Shown one piece after another: positions 25,121 to 35,182 of a DNA stretch of 64,000 bases (its first letter is position 1; each line of letters begins with the position of its first letter). The DNA is from Micromonospora sp. FIMYZ51. Its GTDB lineage: Bacteria > Actinomycetota > Actinomycetes > Mycobacteriales > Micromonosporaceae. The position numbers were made by a program, and so were the translations under genes. The notes under the pieces are model-generated. The model worked only from the letters and a program-made list of their open reading frames with translations, was not told where the DNA came from and searched no databases. The stretch covers positions 6,451,501 to 6,515,500 of the forward strand of contig NZ_CP134706.1 of the NCBI RefSeq assembly GCF_038246755.1, in the 5' to 3' direction.

Positions 25121-25654
25121 CTACGGCGAGGTGAGTTGGGCGGGGGTGTTCTGGGTGAGCAGCAGCAGGATCTCCTCGGCCACCGGGGGGCGTTCCTCGC
25201 CGGGACAGTCTTGCGCAGTGATCAGGCCGGCCTGGGTCAGCAGGCTGGAGGTCAGGGCACCGATGCAGACGACCTTGTAGCCGCGTACCTCGTCGGTCTC
25301 CATCGCCAGCGCCGGGTCGGCGAGCAGCTCCTGCAACCGCTCCTGATGTTCCGCGCTGAGCACGCCGGTCGAGGTGACCCCGTCGCCCGCACAGTTGACG
25401 CATTCCCACCGGCCGTCGGGCTCCACGTTGAGGGTGCGCAGTGGTCCGTCTGTGCCCTCGTTCTGTAGCAGGCTGACCCGGTGCTTCCCGGTGTTGGCGG
25501 CACCGCCGGCACCGGGCTGGGCCCCGCCCGGCGCGCCCGGCTGTGTCGCTGGTTCGTCCTGGCCGCCGAACGGGGCGCACCCGCTGAGCACGACCGCCGC
25601 CAGCAGTGTGGCAGCGGACAGGGAGACGAGCCGTGACCTGGAAAGCGCCATCAC
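25121..25654 (-). CDS. Secreted lipoprotein, unknown function
   Basis: A 177-residue lipoprotein. The signal peptide is typical: basic SRSRL, a hydrophobic run SAATLLAAVVL and the lipobox LSGC. A Gly/Pro/Ala-rich linker (about 35-55) leads to a small globular domain with a CVNC pair in WECVNCAGDG and two further cysteines (VVCIGA, QDCPGE) that could form disulfides. No family recognised. The start is either GTG 25654 or the adjacent ATG 25651; TAAGTT lies 6 nt before the former and no ribosome site is present. The neighbour upstream on this strand is glpD, about 84 nt away. Confidence 0.75.
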   Translation of the reverse strand: MMALSRSRLVSLSAATLLAAVVLSGCAPFGGQDEPATQPGAPGGAQPGAGGAANTGKHRVSLLQNEGTDGPLRTLNVEPDGRWECVNCAGDGVTSTGVLSAEHQERLQELLADPALAMETDEVRGYKVVCIGALTSSLLTQAGLITAQDCPGEERPPVAEEILLLLTQNTPAQLTSP

Positions 25655-25737
25655 GGGCGGAACTTACCCCACCGTAGGTAGCGAACGTAACCCGCCGGAC
25701 GGGCATCCTCTGCGGACGGTCTCCAGGGGTGGATTGC

Positions 25738-27555
25738 TCAGCGCGGCAGCCCGGCGTCGTCAGCGCCCCGGTCCGAGGGGTATCCCCGCACGTCCGGCGC
25801 GCCCAGCCGCGCCGCGTCGGCGGTGGCGTCGTCCGGCATCAGCTGGGACTGTCGTTCGGCTTCCACCCGCGCCCGGTAGTGGGTCACCTCGCGGGCCCGC
25901 CGCGCGTCGTCCCAGCCCAGCACCGCGCCCATCAGCTCGGCCGCGTGCTCGACCGATTCCAGGCCACGGTGCGGCGTCTCGAAGGAGATCCGGGTACGCC
26001 GGGTCAGCACGTCCTCCAGGTGCAACGCCCCCTCGGCCCGGGCCGCGTACGTCACCTCGGCGGCGAGGTACTCCGGCGCACCGGCCAGCGGGGAGGCCAG
26101 CAGCGGATCGGCGTCGATAAGCGCCAGCAGGTCGCGTGTCAGGCTGCCGTAGCGCTCCAGCAGGTGCTCCACCACCCCGACCGGCACCCCGTGCCGGCGG
26201 GCCAGGTCGGCCCGGTCCCGCCACATCGACGGGTAGCCGTCCGCGCCGAGCAACGGCAGATCGGCGGTACGCGACGGCCGCTGGCCGCCGAGCCGGTGCG
26301 CGGCCCGGTCGACCACGTCGGCGGCCATCACCCGGTACGTCGTGTACTTGCCACCGGCGACCAGCAGCAGCCCGAGCATCGGCTCGATGACGGCGTGCTC
26401 CCGGGAAAGCTTGGAGGTGGAATCGGCCTCGCCGGCCAACAGCGGGCGCAGCCCGGCGTAAACGCCCTCGATGTCGGCGGTGGTGAGCGGTCGGTCCAGC
26501 ACCGTGTTCACCTGCCGGAGCAGGTAGTCGATGTCGCTGGCGGAGGCCGCCGGGTGGGAGCGGTCCAGCCGCCAGTCGGTGTCCGTGGTCCCGATGATCC
26601 AGTGCCCGCCCCACGGGATGACGAAGAGGACGCTGGTGGCGGTCCGCAGGATCAGCCCGGTCTCGCCGGTGATCGCCGAGCGGGGCACCACCAGGTGCAC
26701 TCCCTTGGAGGCCCGGACCCGGATCCCGGGGCGCAGCCCGACATCGTTGAGCATCCGGGACATGTCGTCGGTCCAGACGCCGGTGGCGGCGATCACGGTG
26801 CGGGCGCGTACCTCGAACTCGGCCTCCGGGGAACCGGCGGGCGCCTCCAGGTCGCGGACCCGGACCCCGGTGACCTCCCGGGCCTGCCGGATCAGCCCGA
26901 CCGCCCGGGTGCTGCTCACCACGGCCGCGCCGAGGCTGGCGGCGGTACGGGCCAGCGTGACGACAAGCCGGGCGTCGTCCACCTGCCCGTCGTAGTAGCG
27001 GATGGCACCGGCCAGCGCGTCGGCGCGCAGGCTCGGGAAGATCCGGCGGGCCCCCTCCCGGCTCAGGTGCCGGTGCAACGGCATCCCCCGGCCGCCGCCG
27101 AGGAGACCGGCGAAGGCGTCGTACGCGGCCACGCCGGCGCCGTAGTAGGCGCGCCGGGCCAGGCGGGCGGGCAGGTCACGGAGGCTCCGCCCGGCGGGCA
27201 GCGGCACCAGGAACGGCACCGGACGCACCAGGTGCGGTGCCAGCCGGGTGGCCAGCAGGCCGCGCTCGGTCAGCGCCTCGTGCACCAGGCCGAATTCGAG
27301 TTGTTCCAGGTAGCGCAGCCCGCCGTGGATCAGTTTGCTGGACCGGCTGGAGGTGCCGGCCGCGAAGTCGCGAGCCTCCACCAGGGCCACCTTCAGCCCA
27401 CGCGATGCCGCGTCGACGGCTGCCCCCGCACCGGTCACGCCACCGCCGATGACCAGCACGTCGAAGCGTTCGGCCCGCAGCCGACGCAGGTCGGCGGCGC
27501 GGCGGATAGGCGAGAGCTGCCCAGCTACGGACCGGGACACATGTGGATCGCGCAC
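25738..27555 (-). CDS. glpD: Glycerol-3-phosphate dehydrogenase (FAD, aerobic)
   Basis: Oxidises sn-glycerol 3-phosphate to dihydroxyacetone phosphate and passes electrons to the quinone pool at the membrane. The 605-residue product shows the FAD-binding start VLVIGGGVTGAGAAVDAASR, the DAO-family motifs SRSSKLIHGGLRYLEQLEFG and IIGTTDTDW, VAGGKYTTYR in the middle and the GlpD C-terminal helical domain (LLERYGSLTRDLLALI, EVTYAARAEGALHLEDVLTR). The GTG at 27555 lies 6 nt after TACGGT and has no ribosome site (leaderless). No glpF or glpK is adjacent. Length and motifs match the family fully. Confidence 0.95.
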   Translation of the reverse strand: MRDPHVSRSVAGQLSPIRRAADLRRLRAERFDVLVIGGGVTGAGAAVDAASRGLKVALVEARDFAAGTSSRSSKLIHGGLRYLEQLEFGLVHEALTERGLLATRLAPHLVRPVPFLVPLPAGRSLRDLPARLARRAYYGAGVAAYDAFAGLLGGGRGMPLHRHLSREGARRIFPSLRADALAGAIRYYDGQVDDARLVVTLARTAASLGAAVVSSTRAVGLIRQAREVTGVRVRDLEAPAGSPEAEFEVRARTVIAATGVWTDDMSRMLNDVGLRPGIRVRASKGVHLVVPRSAITGETGLILRTATSVLFVIPWGGHWIIGTTDTDWRLDRSHPAASASDIDYLLRQVNTVLDRPLTTADIEGVYAGLRPLLAGEADSTSKLSREHAVIEPMLGLLLVAGGKYTTYRVMAADVVDRAAHRLGGQRPSRTADLPLLGADGYPSMWRDRADLARRHGVPVGVVEHLLERYGSLTRDLLALIDADPLLASPLAGAPEYLAAEVTYAARAEGALHLEDVLTRRTRISFETPHRGLESVEHAAELMGAVLGWDDARRAREVTHYRARVEAERQSQLMPDDATADAARLGAPDVRGYPSDRGADDAGLPR

Positions 27556-27591
27556 CCGTCCACCGTAACCCCACCGCCCCTGCCCCAACAC

Positions 27592-27671
27592 CCCGTCGAT
27601 CTTGCACTTCTGGTCGCTGGTATGTCAGGTTTCGCGGCATAGTTCCCGACGGAAAGTGCATGATCGACGGG
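27592..27671. repeat. Imperfect inverted repeat between glpD and the subtilase
   Basis: CCCGTCGAT followed by CTTGCACTTC (27592-27610) is nearly the complement of GGAAAGTGCA followed by TGATCGACGGG (27651-27671). The arms enclose about 40 nt with no gene. It resembles a dispersed palindromic repeat and separates two divergent leaderless genes. Confidence 0.65.
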
Positions 27672-27702
27672 TAATGGGGCTCGGGTTTCGTAGGGTGTGC
27701 GG

Positions 27703-30267
27703 ATGCGGGCGGGATACTCGACATCCGGTGGTGCCGGCAGTCCCTGGGCGGTCGTCGCGGCGGTGCTTGTCGGCTGCTGGGTGGTCGCGGTCACCGTGCT
27801 CGTGCAGAGCGGCGGGTGGCTGGTCGACCAGGTGCTGCTGCTCAGTGGGCTGGACCGGCTGGTACCGCTCTGGCCGGCGCTCTGCCTGCTCACCGTGATC
27901 ATGATCGGTACCGCCGCGCTGCCGCTGGCCCTGGTTCCCCGTTCGCCGGTGATCCGGGCCACCGGCCGGGCCTGGTTGGCCGGCGGGCTCGTCCTGGGCG
28001 TGCTCGGACTGCTGCGCGCGATCCCTCCGGTGCACCACGAGACGTACCTGGCCGCCCTGGCCGTCACGGCCACGCTGGTGGCGCTGGTCGCCAAGCGGGT
28101 ACTCGACCGGGTTGCCGGTGCCGGGAGACACCCGACGACGACCGCGCCGACCGCGGCCGGCCCGTACCCGACGACGACGCCCGCGACGAGCGCGACGCCC
28201 CCGACCGGCCCGTACCCGACGACGCCCGCGACGAGCGCGACGCCCCCGACCGGCCCGTACCCGGCGGCGACGCCCGCGACGAGCGCGACGCCGCCGACCG
28301 GCCCGTACCCGCCGGGCCGCTCGCCGACCGCTGCCCGGCGGGCGCGACCGGAGGTCGGCACGCTGCTCGCGATGGCTGCCGGGTTGGCCCTGCTGCTGCC
28401 CTGGGTCTGGGTCGGCGCGCTCGGCGGGCTGCTGGAGACCCTGCTCGCCGGGTTGGCCGCGGCGGCCGTCGGGATCCTGGCCGGGAGCCTGCTGGACGCC
28501 CGGTTCTGGGGTCACTTCGCGGCTGGCGAGCCACCCCGGCCAACCCGGCGGGTGCTGCTGGGCGGCCTGGTCGCGGGGGTGGTGCTGCTGCTCGTCGGCG
28601 CGGGTGTCGGCCAGTCCGGCGCCCAGCTGCCACTGCTGCTGACGCTGCCGCCGATCGGCTTCGCGCTGGCCGCGCTACCGGCCGTGGATCATCGCCGGAC
28701 GCCCACCGCCTGGCTGGTGGGGCTCGGCGTGCTCGGTCCGCTGACCTTCACCGACCCGGAGGAGATCAGCCTGCTGCTGGCCACCACCCGGGACGTGCCG
28801 TTCTGGGTGGCGGTCGCCGCCGGTGCCGGACTCGTCATCGCGATCCTGCTCGCCATCGCGTACGGCCTGTGGCTGGCCCGCCCCACGGCACGTCCACCCC
28901 GTCGGGCGGTGGCCGGGACGATCGCCGTGGTGCTGCTGGTCGCGGTCGGCACGGTCGCCGTCACCGCCGGCCAGCCCGGTCTGCACGGCGAACGGCTCTT
29001 CGTGGTGCTGCGCGAACAGGCGGACCTCGGCGGCCTGCCCACCGGGCCGGGAAAGGAGGGTCGGGACGCCCGCGCCGCACAGGTCTATCAGCGGTTGGTC
29101 GCGACCGCCGAGCGGAGCCAGGCCGACCTGCGCCGGGAACTGCGCCGGCTGCGGCTGCCGCACACCCCGTACTACCTGGTGAACGCCATCGAGGTGGACG
29201 GCGGGCCGGCGGTACGCGCCTGGCTGGCCAGCCGATCCGAGGTGGACCGGGTCCTGGTCAGCCAGCGGCTGCGCCCGTTGCCGTCGTTGGCGGGTGCGAC
29301 CGAGGGCAGTGCGCCGGCACCGAGCCGCCCGCCCTGGAACATCACCCTGATCGGCGCGGACCGGGTCTGGTCCGAACTGGGCGTCAACGGCACCGGGGTA
29401 ACCGTGGGCAGTTCGGATTCCGGTGTGGACGGCGGGCATCCGGCGCTGGCCGAGGGCTTCCGGGGCGGCGACGATTCGTGGTTCGACCCGTGGAACGGCA
29501 CCCGGACGCCGACGGATCGCAGCGGGCACGGGACCCACACCGCAGGCAGCGCGGTCGGCCGGGGCGGCATCGGCGTGGCACCGGCCGCCGGCTGGGTGGG
29601 CTGCGTCAACCTCGACCGCAACCTGGGCAACCCGGCGGCCTATCTCGACTGTCTCCAGTTCATGCTGGCGCCCTTTCCGCCGGACGGCGATCCGTTCACC
29701 GATGGTCGGCCCAACCGAGCACCGGAGATCCTGACCAACTCGTGGGGCTGTCCGCCGATCGAGGGGTGTGATCCCCGGGCGCTCCGGCCGGCCGTGGACG
29801 CGCTGGAGGCCGCCGGCATCCTCGTCGTCGCGGCGGCCGGAAACACCGGCCCGTTCTGCGATTCCGTGCAGGACCCACCCGCGCCGTACCCGGACGTGCT
29901 TACCGTCGGGGCGGTGGACGAGCAACGCCGGGTGACCGACTTCTCCAGCCGGGGGCCGACGGCCGGGGTGACCAAGCCGGATCTGATGGCGCCGGGAGCG
30001 GACGTCCTCTCCGCGATGCCGGGCGGCGGCTACGCCAGGCTCGACGGCACCTCGATGGCCACCCCGCAGGTGGCGGGGGTGGTGGCGCTGATGTGGTCGG
30101 CCAATCCGGAACTCGTCGGCGACCTGGACCGGACCCGGCAGATCCTGCGCTCCACGGCCACCCGGGTCCAGGCACCGTCCGGAAGCGGGGACTGTGGTGG
30201 CGAGCGGAACGTGGTCGGCGCCGGGCTTGTCGACGCGTACGCGGCAGTCGAAGCCGCCATGGGCTGA
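27703..30267 (+). CDS. Subtilase (S8) fused to a polytopic membrane domain
   Basis: An unusual serine protease of 854 residues. The first about 430 residues hold ten or so hydrophobic helices, interrupted by a repeat-rich loop (GPYPTT and PATSATPPT units, about residues 145-205). The C-terminal part is an extracytoplasmic S8 domain with all catalytic residues: Asp near 572 in SSDSGVD, His near 608 in SGHGTHTAGS and Ser near 783 in LDGTSMATPQVAG; the oxyanion region is VVAAAGNTG. A pro-domain-like segment (LFVVLREQADLGG to RVLVSQRLRPL) lies between. The ATG at 27703 is 6 nt after TAGGGT (leaderless). Substrate unknown; a membrane-held sheddase or maturation protease is plausible. Confidence 0.85.
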   Translation: MRAGYSTSGGAGSPWAVVAAVLVGCWVVAVTVLVQSGGWLVDQVLLLSGLDRLVPLWPALCLLTVIMIGTAALPLALVPRSPVIRATGRAWLAGGLVLGVLGLLRAIPPVHHETYLAALAVTATLVALVAKRVLDRVAGAGRHPTTTAPTAAGPYPTTTPATSATPPTGPYPTTPATSATPPTGPYPAATPATSATPPTGPYPPGRSPTAARRARPEVGTLLAMAAGLALLLPWVWVGALGGLLETLLAGLAAAAVGILAGSLLDARFWGHFAAGEPPRPTRRVLLGGLVAGVVLLLVGAGVGQSGAQLPLLLTLPPIGFALAALPAVDHRRTPTAWLVGLGVLGPLTFTDPEEISLLLATTRDVPFWVAVAAGAGLVIAILLAIAYGLWLARPTARPPRRAVAGTIAVVLLVAVGTVAVTAGQPGLHGERLFVVLREQADLGGLPTGPGKEGRDARAAQVYQRLVATAERSQADLRRELRRLRLPHTPYYLVNAIEVDGGPAVRAWLASRSEVDRVLVSQRLRPLPSLAGATEGSAPAPSRPPWNITLIGADRVWSELGVNGTGVTVGSSDSGVDGGHPALAEGFRGGDDSWFDPWNGTRTPTDRSGHGTHTAGSAVGRGGIGVAPAAGWVGCVNLDRNLGNPAAYLDCLQFMLAPFPPDGDPFTDGRPNRAPEILTNSWGCPPIEGCDPRALRPAVDALEAAGILVVAAAGNTGPFCDSVQDPPAPYPDVLTVGAVDEQRRVTDFSSRGPTAGVTKPDLMAPGADVLSAMPGGGYARLDGTSMATPQVAGVVALMWSANPELVGDLDRTRQILRSTATRVQAPSGSGDCGGERNVVGAGLVDAYAAVEAAMG
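28151..28316 (+). repeat. In-frame 45-48-bp tandem repeat in the subtilase gene
   Basis: Four units share CGCCCGCGACGAGCGCGACG and CCGACCGGCCCGTACCC. They encode a Pro/Thr/Ala-rich loop between membrane segments; slippage variants differ by one codon. Confidence 0.85.
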
Positions 30268-30491
30268 GTCGGCGTCATACCGCTTGTCGGCTTCCTGCCC
30301 GTCGACGCACCCGGGCCGGGGCGAGGAGGCGGCGGTGCGGCTGGAGCGGCGGGGCAGCGGGCGGGCGCGTGAGCGGCATCTCGGCACACCCAAAATGCAT
30401 AAAAGGGGGTGAATAGCCTATAGGCCCCGATAATGCCGTTCAGCCGCCCCGGCCATCGACGGCCCCCTACCGTTTGCGTAAGGAGGCAGCC

Positions 30492-30734
30492 ATGAGCACG
30501 GACGACGATCACACCAAGGACGTCCCGCCCGTCACCTGGGCCCCGGTCCACGAACTCCCGGGCCAACTGCCGATCGACCGGCTCGACTACGGCGACGCCG
30601 AGCAGTTGGCGGAGATGTCCGGGGCCGCCGAACCGCCTGAGGAACCACTCATCCTGGTGGACGAGCCGGTTCCGCACCGTCCGCCGTACGGCCGAGCACA
30701 GAAGCGGCGCAACCAGCGCCCGTTACCGAGATAG
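30492..30734 (+). CDS. Small acidic hypothetical protein (80 aa)
   Basis: ATG 30492 follows a perfect AAGGAGG site. The 80-residue product is hydrophilic: an acidic start (MSTDDDHTKD), a Pro-rich middle (VTWAPVHELPGQLPIDRLDY) and a basic tail (YGRAQKRRNQRPLPR). No family recognised and no membrane segment. The 220-bp gap before it includes an AT-rich part (AAAATGCATAAAAGGG and a TATAGG stretch near 30395-30425) that may be its promoter. It ends 2 nt before a perfect terminator shared with the convergent groEL gene. Confidence 0.68.
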   Translation: MSTDDDHTKDVPPVTWAPVHELPGQLPIDRLDYGDAEQLAEMSGAAEPPEEPLILVDEPVPHRPPYGRAQKRRNQRPLPR

Positions 30735-30735
30735 G

Positions 30736-30771
30736 AAAAAGGGCGGACCGCTGACGCGGTCCGCCCTTTTT
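30736..30771. terminator. Perfect bidirectional terminator between groEL and small gene
   Basis: AAAAAGGGCGGACCGC (30736-30751) and its exact complement (30756-30771) form a 16-bp stem over a TGAC loop. The A-run and T-run ends make it a classical intrinsic terminator in both directions. Confidence 0.95.
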
Positions 30772-30788
30772 CGGCGTTGGAGCTGGAC

Positions 30789-32638
<1,850 letters not shown>

Positions 32639-32646
32639 TGACTTGT

Positions 32647-32673
32647 TTAGCACTCTGCCCTGTCGAGTGCAAG
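32647..32673 (-). promoter_or_regulatory. CIRCE operator 2 of groEL
   Basis: TTAGCACTC (32647-32655, exact consensus arm), nine spacer bases and GAGTGCAAG (32665-32673). It lies 35 bp from the first site, about three helical turns, so two HrcA dimers could bind on one face. Confidence 0.88.
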
Positions 32674-32689
32674 CACGACCGCCCGGATC

Positions 32690-32750
32690 AGCCGACTTCG
32701 CGCGCCCGGATCAGCCGACGTTGCGCGCCGGGATCAGCCGAGTTCGGCCG
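32690..32750. repeat. GGATCAGCCGA repeats covering a gene end
   Basis: GGATCAGCCGAC.TCGCGCGCC-like units of about 23 bp occur three times; the last contains the stop codon and final codons of the membrane protein gene at 32734. The 3' end of the gene thus seems to have been copied outward. Confidence 0.7.
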
Positions 32751-34062
32751 CCAGTTGCGCGCTGTTCACCGGCCCCTCGTGGGCCCGCTGTTCGGCGTAC
32801 GTGACGACAAGTCCGACCAGCTGGGCGACGTGTGCCGGCAACGCCAGCAGGGCTGAGGCGGTGATCACCAGTACGGCACCGACGGTCGCGCCCGGGGACT
32901 CGAACGGCGTCACGCCGAACGGCAGCAGTCCGAGCGACTCCACCGCGCCACCGAGGAAGGAGACCGCGACCACAGCCGCCAGCACCAGCGCCACCCGGCC
33001 GAGCAGCAGGCCCAGCCGGTCGCGCAGCATCCGGTGCGACCGGCCGATCGGGTCACGCCGCTCGAAGAGGTAGACCGGTCCGGCCATGGCCAGCGCGAAC
33101 CCCGCGTACACGCCGGGCAGAAAGCAGAGACAGAAGCCGATTGTCATGATCAGCATGAAGACGAGCGTCCAACCCCAGAGGCCCGGTGCGCGGCGCAGGC
33201 CGTAACGCAGGGCGGCCCCGAACTCGACCGGCTGACCGGCCGCCTGCCGGGTGATCACCCAGGTACCGGCGGCCCAACCGACACACTGCACCAGACCGAG
33301 GATCAGGCTGCCCCCGATCAACACGGTCATGAACGTGGCCAGGTCGATCAGGAAAGTGGGGGGCAATGCATCGGCGTCACTGGCCATCTGGGTTTCCCAG
33401 CGGGCCGACGGGTCCACCGCCAGCCCGAAGACCGACAGCACCACCGCCGGTAGCACCTGGGTGAGCAGCATGATCGGCAACAGCAGTGCCCAGCCCCGGC
33501 GGACCACTCCCGTGCAGCGCGCGAACCAACCGCCGATGCCGACAGCGGGCGGGGTGACAAGCGGATCCCCGAGATCAAGACCGTACCCGGCCGGCTGGTA
33601 CCAGCCATAGGGCGGATAACCCGGATAACCGCCCGGTGCCGGATAGCCACCCGACGCCGGATAACCACCCGGCGCGGGATAGCCACCCGACGCCGGATAA
33701 CCACCCGATGCCGGATCACCACCGGGTGCCGGATAACCACCCGGCGCCGGATAACCACCCGATGCCGGATCACCACCGGGTGCCGGATAACCACCCGGCG
33801 CGGGATAGCCACCGGGTGCCGGATAGCCGCCCGGCGCCGGATAACCACCCGATGCCGGATCACCATCCGTACCGGGATGACCGCCCCGGGCGGGTGAGGC
33901 GTCCGGCGTTCCCCGGTCAGCACCGGGGACGGGGGTGCCCGGCGGTGGTGGGCCGGGAGCGGTGGGGTCAGCCGGCAGTGGCTGGGGTCGACCGGTGGCG
34001 GGGTCCGGCTCGCCGGGTGACGGCGACAGCGGCGGACCCGCCGGGGGTGACTGGTCGGACAT
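32734..34062 (-). CDS. Membrane protein with GGYPA repeat head
   Basis: The 442 residues split into a disordered, Pro/Gly-rich N-terminal half and a membrane half. From about residue 65 to 155 the sequence repeats [12 protein letters not shown] or GGDPAS about thirteen times. Then come six hydrophobic helices ([79 protein letters not shown] and others) with [20 protein letters not shown] between, a pattern seen in glycerophosphodiesterase-type membrane domains of unknown role. A GAGGAG site precedes the ATG. Probably an envelope protein; function not known. Confidence 0.78.
   Translation of the reverse strand: MSDQSPPAGPPLSPSPGEPDPATGRPQPLPADPTAPGPPPPGTPVPGADRGTPDASPARGGHPGTDGDPASGGYPAPGGYPAPGGYPAPGGYPAPGGDPASGGYPAPGGYPAPGGDPASGGYPASGGYPAPGGYPASGGYPAPGGYPGYPPYGWYQPAGYGLDLGDPLVTPPAVGIGGWFARCTGVVRRGWALLLPIMLLTQVLPAVVLSVFGLAVDPSARWETQMASDADALPPTFLIDLATFMTVLIGGSLILGLVQCVGWAAGTWVITRQAAGQPVEFGAALRYGLRRAPGLWGWTLVFMLIMTIGFCLCFLPGVYAGFALAMAGPVYLFERRDPIGRSHRMLRDRLGLLLGRVALVLAAVVAVSFLGGAVESLGLLPFGVTPFESPGATVGAVLVITASALLALPAHVAQLVGLVVTYAEQRAHEGPVNSAQLAAELG
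33630..33870 (-). repeat. 18-bp in-frame repeat array (GGYPAP units)
   Basis: About thirteen units of 18 bp such as CCGGATAACCACCCGGCG encode the hexapeptide repeat of the membrane protein. Units vary mainly in one codon (Tyr/Asp) and at the last residue (Pro/Ser). Confidence 0.9.
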
Positions 34063-34191
34063 GGGACTCCTCAGCGACGGCTGGATCGACCCATGATCTT
34101 CCCTTGTGAGGTACCCGGACCGCAGCCCCCTGCGGCCGCGATCACGTCACCCCCACCGACGGTCGGGCCGGCGGGGCGGTGAGGTGTGCAC

Positions 34192-34395
34192 TCAGGCGAT
34201 GACGCGCACCCGCTCGGCCTGGGGGCCCTTCTGACCCTGGGCGATCTCGAACTCCACCCGCTGGCCGTCGTCCAGTGCCTTGTAGCCGTCCATCTCGATC
34301 GCCGAGAAGTGAACGAAGACGTCCTGTCCGCCGTCGACGGCGATGAAGCCGTAGCCCTTTTCGGCGTTGAACCACTTCACGGTGCCCTGTGCCAC
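34192..34395 (-). CDS. CspA-family cold-shock protein
   Basis: A 67-residue single cold-shock domain that binds single-stranded RNA or DNA and melts RNA structure. Both RNA-binding motifs are present: KGYGFI and VFVHFS, in the order [19 protein letters not shown] and [10 protein letters not shown], ending QGPQAERV-like ([12 protein letters not shown]). The GTG at 34395 has GAGGAAAA at the right distance; the seven extra residues of the longer frame are leader. The gene stands alone. Length and sequence are standard for actinobacterial Csp proteins. Confidence 0.96.
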   Translation of the reverse strand: MAQGTVKWFNAEKGYGFIAVDGGQDVFVHFSAIEMDGYKALDDGQRVEFEIAQGQKGPQAERVRVIA

Positions 34396-34592
34396 GGTGT
34401 TTTCCTCACTCTGCACGGCGTTTCACTACCTCGGAGAGCCGGCTCGCCGGCAACCCGAATGCACCGTCACGGCGATCGGAGGCGACCGCTGAAACGGTGA
34501 CCGAAATCGCACGGTACACGAGGAGTGACGATGGCGCACGACCACAAAACGGGCGCATTCCGACGACCCACATCGTCGTACGTCATTGTGAT

Positions 34593-35135
34593 ATGCATGC
34601 GGGTGTGAAAAGGGTGGCGGACCAGGCGGGCCTCCGGCGCGCGGACATCCGGCGGGTCCGGGCCACGGACGCCGGCCGGATGCGCGCACTGCGGCTGGAA
34701 ATGCTCGCCGACGCCCCGCTGGCCTTCCTGGAGACGCTCGCCGAGGCGGCGGCCCGCCCGCACGCCGAGTACGCCGACCGGATCGCCCAGGTCTCGACCG
34801 GCACCACAAACGCCCAGTTCATCGCGGACACGGGCGACCGGCTGGTCGGCCACATCGGCGGCATCGTGCACCCTGCGGAGCCCGGGGTGACGGTGCTCTA
34901 CGCGATCTACATAACCCCGGCCTGGCGGGGCAGCGGCCTGCTCGCGGACCTGGTCGCGGCGGCAGCCGCCTGGTCCCGACGGTGCCAGCGCGACGAGTTG
35001 ATGCTTGAGGTGGTGGTGGGCAACGAGCGCGCCTACCGGGCCTACCAGCGGGTGGGCTTCGTCGACACCGGCGTCCGCGTCCCGCACCCCACCGTCCCGG
35101 CCCTGCGCGAACTTCAGATGCGCCGCTCCGCCTGA
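34593..35135 (+). CDS. GNAT N-acetyltransferase
   Basis: A 180-residue acetyl-CoA-dependent acetyltransferase. The GNAT core is clear: IRRVRATDAGRMRALRLEML at the start, GHIGGIV and VLYAIYITPAWRGSGLLADL containing the acetyl-CoA loop RGSGL, then LMLEVVVGNERAYRAYQRVG FVDTG at the end. The acceptor is unknown. The start is uncertain: ATG 34593 or GTG 34605; there is no good ribosome site, and AT-rich bases just upstream could be a -10 region. It ends in a terminator shared with paaN. Confidence 0.82.
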   Translation: MHAGVKRVADQAGLRRADIRRVRATDAGRMRALRLEMLADAPLAFLETLAEAAARPHAEYADRIAQVSTGTTNAQFIADTGDRLVGHIGGIVHPAEPGVTVLYAIYITPAWRGSGLLADLVAAAAAWSRRCQRDELMLEVVVGNERAYRAYQRVGFVDTGVRVPHPTVPALRELQMRRSA

Positions 35136-35143
35136 GCGGAGGT

Positions 35144-35170
35144 GGGGGTTCCGGGCGGCCCGAAACCCCC
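35144..35170. terminator. Bidirectional terminator between GNAT and paaN
   Basis: GGGGGTTCCGGG and CCCGAAACCCCC pair with one mismatch around a short CGG loop, between convergent stops at 35135 and 35183. Confidence 0.7.
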
Positions 35171-35182
35171 GACACCGCACGA

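Noticed and set aside
25729..27642. 637-codon plus-strand ORF
   Set aside because: Exact antisense shadow of glpD with His/Gln/Gly-rich composition.
33630..33870. Possible CRISPR-like array
   Set aside because: Units are contiguous 18-bp coding repeats without spacers.
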